NCBI GenBank assembly: GCA_902799745.1
Contig: CADCBQ010000003.1
Coordinates: forward strand, 40,367 to 104,366
Direction: 5' to 3'
Origin: Fibrobacter succinogenes
Lineage (GTDB): Bacteria > Fibrobacterota > Fibrobacteria > Fibrobacterales > Fibrobacteraceae
DNA: 64,000 nt
How positions within the stretch are numbered: the first letter of the stretch is position 1; every line of letters begins with the position of its first letter. A program made the translations under genes and the position numbers. Shown piece after piece: positions 1 through 7,777 of the stretch. A model generated the notes under the pieces. It ran no database searches. It had not been told where the DNA came from and saw only the letters and a program-made list of their open reading frames with translations.

Positions 1-525
1 TTCCGGACCGGCAGGACCGCCGTCAGCCGGGTTGAACTTGATACCGTTGTAGTGGCTCGGGTTGTGACTCGGAGTCATGTTGATCGAGCAGGCTGCACCG
101 AGCATTTCGATAGCGGCGCTAAATTCCGGAGTCGGCATTTCGCCACCGTAGTAGACCTTCACGCCGGCCTTGGCAAACTGGTCAGCCACAGCTTCGCAGA
201 ATTCGTGACCGAGCAAACGGTTGTCGTGACCCACGACCACGCCGCGCTTCTGGAGTTCTGCAAAGTCCTTCACGCCAAGAGCTTCGAACAATTCAGGAGT
301 AGCTTCCTTATAGAGGCGCACAATGGCAGCACCCACCACCTGCAAGTTGCGGAGCGTAAATTCAGAACCGATTTCGCCGCGCCAGCCAGACGTACCAAAG
401 CTCACCTTGGCGGGTTCCTGGGAGGTCAGGGCGACCTGCTTGACAGTTTCAACCAGGTTCATATCGGTAGCCGGGTTGAATTCGGGGGACTGAATCTTTT
501 TCCAAATCTGGGTAATGTTTTCCAT
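1..525 (-). CDS. Phosphoglucomutase/phosphomannomutase family, N-terminal part (runs off the window edge)
   Basis: The first 175 residues of an alpha-D-phosphohexomutase are visible; the rest lies beyond base 1. The enzyme family moves phosphate between C1 and C6 of hexoses through a phosphoserine. Seen directly: an early FGTSGWRGEI motif (about residues 43-52) typical of the family N-terminus, and the active-site loop TPSHNP (near residue 155), in which Ser is the phosphorylated residue. The ATG at 525 is preceded by AAAAGGATCC, an acceptable ribosome-binding site. Substrate (glucose, mannose or glucosamine phosphate) cannot be decided from this fragment. It reads away from the FISUMP lipoprotein region and has no neighbour in the window with an obvious functional link. 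Confidence 0.9.
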   Translation of the reverse strand, partial: MENITQIWKKIQSPEFNPATDMNLVETVKQVALTSQEPAKVSFGTSGWRGEIGSEFTLRNLQVVGAAIVRLYKEATPELFEALGVKDFAELQKRGVVVGHDNRLLGHEFCEAVADQFAKAGVKVYYGGEMPTPEFSAAIEMLGAACSINMTPSHNPSHYNGIKFNPADGGPAGPE

Positions 526-829
526 AAGGGATCCTTTTGTGTTTTTTCGCGAGAAATTTAGTAAAATCCCAACAACAAAAGGGGGAGGCCTCCCCCTGTT
601 TGCAGCCCCAACAGGGGCTTCCAACACCCCCTCTCCTAAGGGGCTCCGCCCCCTAAAACCCCCGGGCTTTAATCTGCCTACCGCTGCCCACGGCTCCAGA
701 GCTAAGCTCGCCTCGCTCACATGGCCTCGGCCTTCGGCCGACGAATGTTCGCTCGACGACTTATCTTCTTCCGCCTTAGGGCATGCCCCTCACGCCCTAA
801 TTTTATTGTTAAAATTTTTGGTTAATTGA
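526..829. repeat. GC-rich intergenic region with stacked hairpins
   Basis: This 304-base gap has no convincing gene. It is unusually GC-rich and full of dyads: a perfect 16-base palindrome at 581-596 (GGGGGAGGCCTCCCCC), AGCCCC/GGGGCT at 604-619, a GGGGC/GCCCC hairpin around 638-654, a CGGCC/GGCCG hairpin near 728-741, and TTAGGGC/GCCCTAA at 776-800 followed by a T-rich run. A 104-residue open frame crosses it but has proline/arginine-rich chance composition and no ribosome-binding site. It may be a copy of an interspersed repeat; that would need a genome-wide comparison. Confidence 0.5.
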
Positions 830-2005
830 CTAGTTTTTGGCCAAAGGATTGTCGTCGTCCATTACACAGCGGACAGAAGAAAAAGACCTTTTTTGAGAGG
901 CTGATCCATTCAGTCTCGTCTTATTTGAACCAGATGTAAAAGAAATAATATATGCATCTGTATCATTTATTTCAGCCGAAACCCATACGGAGCCATACTC
1001 TTTAACACCTTTAAACACGTCATTAGGATAGTAAAAACCCGCCGGAATAATAGCCAAGCCATCAGAATTACGCCCAGCGTTCTCTTCCCACAGAATTTTC
1101 GAACGAATATCGCCATTGGCATATTTCCACTCCCTCTGGTTCATAATATGCCAGCCATCGGGGCAAATACCCTGCCAAATGATATTCAAATACTCTTCAC
1201 CTGGGTAGCTTCCACGTTTTTCCGTTATGGCCTTGCACGCGTCATTACTATCCACAGCAACAGAATCGCAGACCTTGGGCAGATTCATAGCCTCGGCCCA
1301 AGTGTAAAGTCCACCAAAATGGTTATCGCAGAACCATTCGTCGTCTACGTAGCATAGTTTTTCGGTTACACTATCGTCAAATTTTGTCATGCCGCTAGGA
1401 ATCATCTTGCCATAATTCAAATTTTCGGCCATTACATAAAAAGTCGTAAACGCATCAAAATCTTCTGAACGGCCTTCAAATTTTAAATACTTATACTTGC
1501 GACCATCACGCGGGTCTTCGAATTCAAAATATTTTCCATTGTAACCCGCAAACAAGCTATCCATATTCGGGTGTTCTTTATTTTTTTCGATAGCAGCAAG
1601 AGAGTCCAAAGAATCAAGACGAGCAGACGAATCCGTTTCCCAGCGTCCATTTCTACATGTACGATATCGACGCTGTCCATAACCATCTTTAATAGACGTA
1701 TCACCATCGACGCAGATAGGATCAATTTCTATACTACTACTCGACTCAACCACCGACGAACTGCTATTCTTACCGCTTACAGAACTAGAAGAATTCTTTT
1801 CTGCAGCCGAGGAACTAGATTTTTTAGAATCTTTCTGTGAAGACGAAGATGCGTCTTTATCTTTACCCGAAGAACCGTTGTCGTCATTGCTACTCGACGA
1901 GATTTCACCGATTGGATCGGGAGCGGAGCTACTAGATTCATCGCCACATGCTGCGAGCAGGGCTAGGAGAATGGACAGGGCCAAAGCGTTTGCAAAAATC
2001 TTCAC
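830..2005 (-). CDS. FISUMP-domain lipoprotein
   Basis: Probable surface or periplasmic lipoprotein of 391 residues. The start chosen is the GTG at 2005 because a strong GGAGGT lies 7 bases upstream; upstream in-frame codons run back through an untranslated leader. The signal peptide ends in LLAAC, so Cys20 would be acylated. Residues about 24-95 are a Ser-rich linker made of repeated SSSS blocks. The C-terminal 230 residues carry the signatures of the Fibrobacter succinogenes major paralogous domain (FISUMP): FEDPRDGRKYKYLKF, MAENLNYG, GGLYTWAEAM, GICPDGWHI and a final SSVRCV. The function of FISUMP domains is not established. It stands alone, separated from the upstream Rpn gene by a terminator, with its own probable promoter box. 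Confidence 0.85.
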   Translation of the reverse strand: MKIFANALALSILLALLAACGDESSSSAPDPIGEISSSSNDDNGSSGKDKDASSSSQKDSKKSSSSAAEKNSSSSVSGKNSSSSVVESSSSIEIDPICVDGDTSIKDGYGQRRYRTCRNGRWETDSSARLDSLDSLAAIEKNKEHPNMDSLFAGYNGKYFEFEDPRDGRKYKYLKFEGRSEDFDAFTTFYVMAENLNYGKMIPSGMTKFDDSVTEKLCYVDDEWFCDNHFGGLYTWAEAMNLPKVCDSVAVDSNDACKAITEKRGSYPGEEYLNIIWQGICPDGWHIMNQREWKYANGDIRSKILWEENAGRNSDGLAIIPAGFYYPNDVFKGVKEYGSVWVSAEINDTDAYIISFTSGSNKTRLNGSASQKRSFSSVRCVMDDDNPLAKN

Positions 2006-2044
2006 AGAAGACCTCCGGTTATAAAAATCCCACTGATTTTTTGC

Positions 2045-2052
2045 AAAATATA
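2045..2052 (-). promoter_or_regulatory. TATATTTT promoter-like box for the FISUMP lipoprotein gene
   Basis: The minus strand reads GCTATATTTTGC, close to the box found before other genes here. It would give a leader of about 35 nt that includes the GGAGGT of the GTG start at 2005. Confidence 0.45.
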
Positions 2053-2053
2053 G

Positions 2054-2085
2054 CAACTAAAAAGCCAGCCTTACAAGCTGGCTTT
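2054..2085 (-). terminator. Intrinsic terminator after the Rpn gene
   Basis: A perfect 9-base-pair stem (AAAGCCAGC / GCTGGCTTT, 7-base loop) is followed on the minus strand by TTTTTAG. It lies 24 bases after the stop of the Rpn gene. Confidence 0.8.
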
Positions 2086-2108
2086 CGTTCTAGAAAAAAA
2101 CAACTAAA

Positions 2109-3053
2109 CTATTTTGCAAGACGACTTTGCTGAAGTGCTTCGAGCTTTGATTGAATTTTCGCAATCATTTCGTCGGAAAGCCCTTCTTCACGAAGAACGG
2201 CCTCGGTGTCAGCTTTATTTTGCGCAAGTTTGTCTTTAGCTTCTTGAGTTTCAGCACGCGCATCCGCAAGGCGCTTGCGGAACACGTCACCGGCGCTCAC
2301 AAAGCCGTATTTCTGTCCTACACTCTTGAAAGCCATTTCCAACTCCTTCAGATAGTCCTCGTCGACGTACTCTCTCAAATATACATTAATTTTGCTCAAA
2401 AGGGTCAATCCTACATCCGTAGGCAATTTCTGGAACGATTCCTTAAACTGCAACAACTTCGAACGAAGATTGTCCTTGTCAAAAGCATACTTCATTGCGG
2501 TAATTCCCATGCCCGTCGCAACGTCTTCACAAGCGAGACAATCACTGTCGGGGATGTCGGCCATGTTCACAAACGAGCATGCAAACGGAAGCACGCGACC
2601 GTGGAAAAATTCCGGGTACCCGTCTTCAAGGTTTTTCAGCGGATTCCAATTTTCGCGACCGTTGTAAAAGATGATGGCCATCGTCGGGAGTCCGTCAAAC
2701 ACACGGTTTTCCTGATGAATCTTCATTACGGAACGCACATAGCGGGCAATCTGGTTGATAGTGTCGGGGTCACGTCCCGACTTGTGCTCTACCATGATGC
2801 CAACCAGCACAGGTGCGCCCGTCAACACGTTGACGCGGAAGGCTAGATCCGCATCACCGGTTTCGTCGACCTCGGAATACGAATCAGGAATACGTTCTAA
2901 TGTGCCGAGATTCACGGAAGACAGGAATTCGCCCACTTCGCGATCCACCTTGCCTGCAAACCCAAGCAACAGTCTAAGGCGCTTGACATCGGCAAAAAGC
3001 CACCGGAAAAAGGGATCATGTGCACGGCGTGCATTATTTTTCTTTTCAGTCAT
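2109..3053 (-). CDS. Rpn family PD-(D/E)XK nuclease/putative transposase
   Basis: A 314-residue protein of the recombination-promoting nuclease (Rpn, transposase_31-like) family. Such proteins are PD-(D/E)XK endonucleases related to transposases but without transposon ends. Seen directly: an N-terminal HDPFFRWLF motif (residues 12-20) and a catalytic set Asp69 plus Glu89-x-Lys91 (GDADLAFRV ... MVEHKSG). The C-terminal 70 residues are helical, charged and Gln/Ala-rich, as in many Rpn proteins. The ATG is preceded by AAAGGAAAA. The family often varies between strains and is linked to recombination or phage-defence phenotypes; here only the family assignment is supported. No terminal inverted repeats or target duplications were recognised around it. 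Confidence 0.85.
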   Translation of the reverse strand: MTEKKNNARRAHDPFFRWLFADVKRLRLLLGFAGKVDREVGEFLSSVNLGTLERIPDSYSEVDETGDADLAFRVNVLTGAPVLVGIMVEHKSGRDPDTINQIARYVRSVMKIHQENRVFDGLPTMAIIFYNGRENWNPLKNLEDGYPEFFHGRVLPFACSFVNMADIPDSDCLACEDVATGMGITAMKYAFDKDNLRSKLLQFKESFQKLPTDVGLTLLSKINVYLREYVDEDYLKELEMAFKSVGQKYGFVSAGDVFRKRLADARAETQEAKDKLAQNKADTEAVLREEGLSDEMIAKIQSKLEALQQSRLAK

Positions 3054-3283
3054 AATTTTCCTTTCTTTAGCGTTATTTTTTTTCGGAACCCATTTTTTTC
3101 GGAAGGCTCCTTTATTCTATACGCCACTTTTGAAGAAGCAGTCTGATTTTGCACCTGCTTTTCACGTAAAATTATATTAGCGGCATTTAGGGCTACTTTT
3201 GCTAAAAGGCTCAATCTTGACGACAACTTGTCGCCCTTCATTTTGCAATCAACCGTTTGCAAAAATCTTCATTTTTTACAAAA

Positions 3284-3300
3284 AGCAACTTTAGGTTGCT
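3284..3300 (-). terminator. Short terminator of the NERD operon
   Basis: A six-base-pair stem (AGCAAC / GTTGCT) with a 5-base loop, followed on the minus strand by TTTTTG. It lies about 110 bases beyond the NERD stop codon. Confidence 0.55.
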
Positions 3301-3318
3301 ATTAATCAAGCCGTCACG

Positions 3319-3376
3319 ATGTTTTTGCCCGCTCGCCATCCGGGAATTTCCGGAACCGCTCGCTTACCAAAAACAT
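3319..3376. repeat. 58-base dyad element with nested palindrome
   Basis: The outer arms ATGTTTTTG and CAAAAACAT are exact inverted copies, and the near-palindrome CCGGGAATTTCCGG (3340-3353) sits almost exactly at the centre. Similar CGCTCGC words occur on both sides. It could be a small mobile repeat or an extended hairpin in the 3' region of the NERD transcript. Confidence 0.45.
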
Positions 3377-3408
3377 CTCATGCCGACTTATCGCACATAG
3401 TGCAGAAT

Positions 3409-4017
3409 TCAACTTCTCTTACCCCTAATTTTCTGCCTATGCAACTTTTTGTATTCAGCTCTTTTAGATTCAAGAGTTTGAATTTGATTTGCAAAATTCG
3501 AGATTTGTTGCTGAGACAACAAATTAGGCAACCCATTATAGAACCTTTGGAAATCTGCATCTCGAATCGTATTCGCAGGAATTCTGTCTCCAAGTTTAGC
3601 GTTATTGCCAAATATAACGACATCAACGCACAAATTCTTCATCGCCGGGAAATTTTCAAGCAATGCTTGAATGTGACCAAAATTCTGGTGATGCGGATTC
3701 TTCATAGAATATTTCCGCCGCCCCTGTGCGGCAAAGATTCTCCATTGTTTATCGTATTCCGATCCAACAATTAAACCGATATAAGTCTTCTTCTCAACAA
3801 CTAGAATTCCTTTTTCAGTAACCGCGATAATATCAATTTGCTGGACGCCGTGATTACCATTCACATATACATCCCTAAAGACACAACCTCTAGATATAGC
3901 TTTTATAATACCCGCAGTATGCTTTTCTCCGATATGTCCAACAATTTGATTCTGAAAGATTTTCATCCATAGGACGAAAATCAACATAATAAAAACAAAC
4001 CCCCAAAGAATAAGCAT
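3409..4017 (-). CDS. Membrane-anchored NERD-domain nuclease
   Basis: 202 residues. The start is taken as the ATG at 4017, with AAGGAG just upstream and overlapping the previous stop; a longer frame upstream has no support. Residues 2-20 form one hydrophobic helix that should anchor the protein in the inner membrane. The rest is a NERD (nuclease-related) domain: IGEKHTAG at 29-36, QID with Asp62, and VVEKK with Glu75-x-Lys77, the PD-(D/E)XK-like catalytic set. A basic tail follows. It is the last gene of a four-gene operon, one base after the GLUG lipoprotein stop. Family members are thought to process nucleic acid; the substrate here is unknown. Confidence 0.8.
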   Translation of the reverse strand: MLILWGFVFIMLIFVLWMKIFQNQIVGHIGEKHTAGIIKAISRGCVFRDVYVNGNHGVQQIDIIAVTEKGILVVEKKTYIGLIVGSEYDKQWRIFAAQGRRKYSMKNPHHQNFGHIQALLENFPAMKNLCVDVVIFGNNAKLGDRIPANTIRDADFQRFYNGLPNLLSQQQISNFANQIQTLESKRAEYKKLHRQKIRGKRS

Positions 4018-4018
4018 A

Positions 4019-5578
4019 TTACTCCTTCTCCCATTTGAGCACAGGATATCCGTCATTCAAACCAGAATCATAAACGAATTCATCACCGAGAAGTTCTGCA
4101 AAATCTTCTGATTTCATTTCATCAGCAGATTTGGGTGTAGCGACTCCACCGCCGTTATTTAAGCCAAAAGGCTCTTGTTCACCTTGCTTCAGATAATAGT
4201 AGTCAGCCATAGTGGTGTTATAGTTATAGCCAATCATCAAGCCAACGAGGGAATCACCATCTACTTTTCCTGAGGAATAGGCGGAGCTAGTGACGCCTTC
4301 TTGATTATAACCAATAATTCCTCCCACATAAGTTGCACCCGAAACATCACCCGTATTATAAAGATGGTTTGAATTTGAGCCCAACAAATTTCCGACAATG
4401 CCCGAAACATAAGATACTCCTTCAACTAAAGCGTTATTTCCTACTTCACTTACAGAAGTCCTATTCGCAACCCCAATTATACCACCAACATATTTTTTTC
4501 CAATAATTTTTCCTTCATTTTTAGCCCCCGTCAAAGTTGCAATTATATTGCCGTTAGATATTGTAGGGCTTACATAACCCGCACCTCCAAAAATACCACC
4601 GACATTATTCACTCCATTAATTTCAGCATAATTTTTAGCATTTTTACAATCCATAAAATAGCTGCTTACATAAGTATATGCAGCTCTTCCTGCAATTCCG
4701 CCAACATTTGAAGAGCCCTCCACAGGACCATAATTTTCCACATTTTCCATGGTTGATTGATAAGCTTGTCCTGCAATTCCCCCAGTAAATTCTTTTCCAT
4801 TTATTGTTCCATTATTTACACTTGACGATATAGATGCTTTTTTAGGATAGGGACCATTAGATTGCCCAGCTATTCCACCAACACAATCTCCTGTTCCCAC
4901 AACAATCCCATAATTTTGAACATTTGCAATATCGCCCCCATTTATTCCAGCAATCCCCGCTGTAAATTTCCCTCCATTTATCCATGAATTTTTCAATACA
5001 AAATTTGACACATTTCCCTGGTTGTTTCCAAACAACCCATTATGCGAACTAGTCGTATTAACGAACATGCCACTAATGATATGTTCATCACCATCAAAAT
5101 ATCCATCAAAACCGACACTAGAATTACCTATCGGCGTCCACTTGTGAAGTTTCGTTGAGTCGCCTACTAGAGCACCCTTTTCATCAATGACATCACCTTT
5201 ATTCAGTTTAATATCTGCACCAAGCTTAAAATATTTACCCTTGTAATCCTTATCACTAGCATTTACAACAAACGAAAGATAAGCAAGTTGTTCCGCTGTT
5301 TGAATAATATATGGACTTAACTTAGTACCTGCACCACACGCAAAGCTTTTCGCAGTCGTTCCATCCCAAGGAACACCTGTTTCACCAACACACTCTTCAG
5401 ATTCTTCTGTACTACTAGAAGAAATCTTTTTAGAATCTTTACTACTAGAACTTTTTCCATTTTCACTAGAACTACTTTCAGCAGCATTATCTTCATCATC
5501 AGAAGATGCAGATGCAGTCTGCGAACACGCCGCAAGCATCGCAACAATCCCCAAAATACCGATTATCCAATAGCGCAT
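4019..5578 (-). CDS. GLUG-repeat surface lipoprotein
   Basis: 519 residues. Signal peptide with lipobox MLAAC (Cys18), then a Ser/Glu/Lys-rich linker to about residue 62. The body begins with a CVGETGVPWDG...ACGAGTKLSPY segment followed by AEQLAYLSFVVN, the usual opening of surface proteins with GLUG repeats, and then about eight repeats built on NYGxVxG...VGGIxG (for example VGGIAGQ, TGGIAGQ, VGGIAGR, VGGIFGG, VGGIIGV, VGGIIGY), predicted to form a beta-helix. It ends DGYPVLKWE, typical of these proteins. An adhesive or scaffolding surface role is likely but not proven. SD GAGGTTT precedes the ATG. It is third in the operon, 29 bases after the RDD gene. Confidence 0.85.
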   Translation of the reverse strand: MRYWIIGILGIVAMLAACSQTASASSDDEDNAAESSSSENGKSSSSKDSKKISSSSTEESEECVGETGVPWDGTTAKSFACGAGTKLSPYIIQTAEQLAYLSFVVNASDKDYKGKYFKLGADIKLNKGDVIDEKGALVGDSTKLHKWTPIGNSSVGFDGYFDGDEHIISGMFVNTTSSHNGLFGNNQGNVSNFVLKNSWINGGKFTAGIAGINGGDIANVQNYGIVVGTGDCVGGIAGQSNGPYPKKASISSSVNNGTINGKEFTGGIAGQAYQSTMENVENYGPVEGSSNVGGIAGRAAYTYVSSYFMDCKNAKNYAEINGVNNVGGIFGGAGYVSPTISNGNIIATLTGAKNEGKIIGKKYVGGIIGVANRTSVSEVGNNALVEGVSYVSGIVGNLLGSNSNHLYNTGDVSGATYVGGIIGYNQEGVTSSAYSSGKVDGDSLVGLMIGYNYNTTMADYYYLKQGEQEPFGLNNGGGVATPKSADEMKSEDFAELLGDEFVYDSGLNDGYPVLKWEKE

Positions 5579-5607
5579 AGAAACCTCATCTAATTCTATT
5601 TCAAAAT

Positions 5608-6066
5608 CTAATTTTCAAACTTTACTTCTTCAGTTCGTTTCTTCGGTCTAACAACAACTGTGCCAGCAAGCTTATCATGCCAAGCTTGTTTTCTTGAATC
5701 AAAGGCAACCCACAAGAAACCTAATCCGAAAGGAATCGCGGATAGAACATAAGCAAAGTATCGGCCGATATATTGACCCACAGACGGTTCCTTGCCAGTC
5801 CTAGCGTCAACAATCTTTGCAGACACAGCCATTTTCCCTGGAGTAGCCTGTTTCCAATACCAAAATAAAACCGTAGCTACCACAGGGAATACATAAGTCA
5901 AAAGCACATCCATCGGCCCTTCTACACTATTTTCACTTGTTAAATAGGCTGAACCATAAAAAGCAAATAACAACGGCAACGTGACAATCAAAAGCAAAAT
6001 AGCATCAATGATTGTTGCTACAACTCTTGCCCAGAAGCCAACATATTCCAATTGGTTATTTTCCAT
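5608..6066 (-). CDS. RDD family membrane protein
   Basis: 152 residues with three hydrophobic segments (about 17-38, 55-72, 105-125). The family-defining features are present: GFWARVVATIIDAILL near the N-terminus, the loop GKMAVSAKIVDARTG, and a C-terminal FDSRKQAWHDKLAGTVVV motif. RDD proteins are integral inner-membrane proteins of mostly unknown function; some are implicated in transport. The gene starts 8 bases after the zinc-ribbon gene ends and lies 29 bases before the GLUG lipoprotein, so the four genes are probably one transcript. Confidence 0.85.
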   Translation of the reverse strand: MENNQLEYVGFWARVVATIIDAILLLIVTLPLLFAFYGSAYLTSENSVEGPMDVLLTYVFPVVATVLFWYWKQATPGKMAVSAKIVDARTGKEPSVGQYIGRYFAYVLSAIPFGLGFLWVAFDSRKQAWHDKLAGTVVVRPKKRTEEVKFEN

Positions 6067-6074
6067 ATTTTCTC

Positions 6075-6665
6075 CTATTTTAAAATACAGTTCTCTGCAG
6101 AGACACCTAAAACATCCCCACCATCATCAATGTCACATTCAACAACAACCTTTTGGCCCCTATTTAGCCGAGACAACCTATCCTTTGCACTATTAGGAAA
6201 TAGAGCGTGAACATAATCCAAATCAAATTCACCACCACAGCTATTAATAAAGACAGACAATATTCCCATTGCATTATCAATGCTTGCAGCACAACCAGAT
6301 ATTCTAACACGCTTACCGTTGTATTGATTTCCTGCACGAATTTCATTATTATTAAAGTCATTTAAGATTTGTCTTGCTGAGACAGAAATAACTGGTGCTG
6401 AAAAACTTTTTTCTTGGAACAAATTCGTCTTATTTTCCCAAGAGGAATTTGCTTGATGGACATTAGGCTTTTCAGCAAAAATGACCACAAGAAAAAGAAT
6501 AACAAACGTAAACACTACGCCTAGAATTATCGGCACCTTCGATTTAACATTATTGCCTGTTTGTTCAAGAGAAGGCTTTTTTATTTCTTTTTGAGGTGTT
6601 CCACAATAAGGACAAAAATTATGTCCTTCTCCAATTTCTCTTGCACATCTTAAACAATACTTCAT
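6075..6665 (-). CDS. Zinc-ribbon membrane protein with OB-fold-like domain
   Basis: 196 residues, first gene of the NERD operon. The ATG at 6665 has AAGGA eight bases upstream. Residues 1-25 form a zinc ribbon with two CxxC pairs (CLRC, CPYC). Residues about 42-64 are a transmembrane helix. After a spacer the C-terminal part (about 100-196) resembles the tRNA_anti-like OB fold: YNGKRVRISGCAASID, a central FDLDYV strand and a closing VVVECDIDD. Topology would place the ribbon in the cytoplasm and the OB fold in the periplasm. Whether it binds nucleic acid is inference. A TATATTCA box lies upstream at 6683-6690. Confidence 0.7.
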   Translation of the reverse strand: MKYCLRCAREIGEGHNFCPYCGTPQKEIKKPSLEQTGNNVKSKVPIILGVVFTFVILFLVVIFAEKPNVHQANSSWENKTNLFQEKSFSAPVISVSARQILNDFNNNEIRAGNQYNGKRVRISGCAASIDNAMGILSVFINSCGGEFDLDYVHALFPNSAKDRLSRLNRGQKVVVECDIDDGGDVLGVSAENCILK

Positions 6666-6763
6666 ACATATATCCTTTTTCCTTGAATATATACCAAAGC
6701 GCAAAGGAATGCAAACTTTTATTCACCTTATGCGGCTTTCCTAGCCCGTTTTACTGCTTACTA

Positions 6764-6783
6764 CCTACTGCCTACTGCCTACT
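6764..6783 (+). repeat. Heptanucleotide tandem repeat before dapA
   Basis: About 2.9 copies of the 7-base unit CCTACTG, preceded by degenerate copies (ACTGCTTACTA). It directly abuts the probable promoter box of the dapA-like gene, so copy-number change would alter promoter spacing. Confidence 0.6.
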
Positions 6784-6787
6784 TTTA

Positions 6788-6795
6788 TATATTTA
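6788..6795 (+). promoter_or_regulatory. TATATTTA promoter-like box for the dapA-like gene
   Basis: The box ends 7 bases before the ATG at 6803, and no Shine-Dalgarno sequence lies between them. This fits a leaderless transcript, as with mutL, valS and der in this window. Confidence 0.5.
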
Positions 6796-6802
6796 CAGCA
6801 CT

Positions 6803-7759
6803 ATGCAGATTACTAACGCTTCTCAACTTACTGGTGTTTTCCCCGCGTTGTTCACTCCGCTCAAGAACGACGATCCCAAGAACCTTCGCAACTCCATCGA
6901 CTACAAGAAGATGGGTCAGATGATCGACGACGTGATCGCTAACGGCGCAAGTGGCGTGCTCCCTGCCGTGACCACGGGTCAGAGTGCGACGGTTTCTCCG
7001 CAGCAGCACCTGGATATCATCAAGTTTACGCTCGACTATGTGGACGGCCGCGTGCCCGTGATTGCCGGTGCCGGTTCCAACTGCACTCGCGAATCTATCG
7101 AAATGATTGAAAACGTTCAGAAGATTGCCCCGGTAGCAGTCCTCTGCGTAACTGGCTATTACAACAACCCGCCGCAGGAAGGCCTCCTGAAGCACTACCG
7201 TACGCTCAGCAGCGAGACGGGTGCCAAGATCGTGATTTACAACGTTCCGGGCCGTACCTCCAGCTACGTGCACCCCGACACCTTGATTGAACTTGCCGAA
7301 GACAAGAACATCATCGGTCTGAAGCAGGCCGTCGAATTCGGCTTTGGCGAGAAGTTCCACGAAGACACGATGCGCGTAATCAAGGAAACGAAGGGTAAGG
7401 ACTTCGCCGTCATGAGCGGTGAAGACGGACTCTTCGCAGACTTGCTCGAAATGGGCGGCACGGGCCTCATCAGTGCTTCGGGCAACATTCCTGAAGCAAC
7501 GAAGACTTTCGTGGACCTGTACAAGGCATTCCTGGCCGGTGACAAGGACACTGCACACAACCTCCAGAAGGCTGCACGCGACTTTGTCGACATTACGTTC
7601 TGCCGCAAGAACCCGATTCCGCTGGGCACACTGTTCAACAGTCCGCTGTTCCAGCCGCTCGTGAGCGTGAAGGATACCGCAAACGGTGCAGACGCTGTCG
7701 CCCGCATCATGAAGTTGATTGAAGAAAAGGCCCCGAGCCTCAAGAAGTACCACGTTTAA
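6803..7759 (+). CDS. dapA: Dihydrodipicolinate synthase family protein (DapA-like)
   Basis: 318-residue class I aldolase of the DapA/NanA family. DapA condenses pyruvate with aspartate semialdehyde in lysine and diaminopimelate synthesis. Seen directly: GVFPALFTPL at 11-20, the pyruvate loop as TTGQS (57-61; TTGES in most DapA), the catalytic Tyr146 in YNVPGR and the Schiff-base Lys174 in GLKQ. YNVPGR favours DapA over sialate lyase. The ATG at 6803 gives the usual N-terminus; the longer upstream frame is not homologous and crosses a tandem repeat. The gene has no clear Shine-Dalgarno sequence. The Glu-to-Gln change in the pyruvate loop leaves some doubt about the exact substrate. Confidence 0.75.
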   Translation: MQITNASQLTGVFPALFTPLKNDDPKNLRNSIDYKKMGQMIDDVIANGASGVLPAVTTGQSATVSPQQHLDIIKFTLDYVDGRVPVIAGAGSNCTRESIEMIENVQKIAPVAVLCVTGYYNNPPQEGLLKHYRTLSSETGAKIVIYNVPGRTSSYVHPDTLIELAEDKNIIGLKQAVEFGFGEKFHEDTMRVIKETKGKDFAVMSGEDGLFADLLEMGGTGLISASGNIPEATKTFVDLYKAFLAGDKDTAHNLQKAARDFVDITFCRKNPIPLGTLFNSPLFQPLVSVKDTANGADAVARIMKLIEEKAPSLKKYHV

Positions 7760-7777
7760 TTTTACCAGGAGATTCAC

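Larger units (their letters stand above)
3054..3408. other. AT-rich intergenic region between the Rpn and NERD genes
   Basis: A 355-base gap. It contains the leader of the Rpn gene, two copies of TTTTTTCGGAA around 3076-3113, the terminator of the NERD operon and a dyad element at 3319-3376. A 70-codon minus-strand frame ending in an ATGA overlap with the Rpn start begins with TTG, lacks a ribosome-binding site, and is not called. Confidence 0.4.

Noticed and set aside
515..829. 104-residue plus-strand ORF in the GC-rich gap
   Set aside because: Antisense to the start of the phosphohexomutase gene and built from palindromic intergenic sequence; no ribosome-binding site.
2109..3053. Possible insertion sequence formed by the Rpn (transposase_31-like) gene
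   Set aside because: No terminal inverted repeats, target duplication or flanking copies could be seen; Rpn genes are usually not bounded elements.
3050..3262. 70-codon minus-strand ORF ending in an ATGA overlap with the Rpn gene
   Set aside because: Starts with TTG, no ribosome-binding site, low-complexity Lys-rich composition; probably leader sequence.
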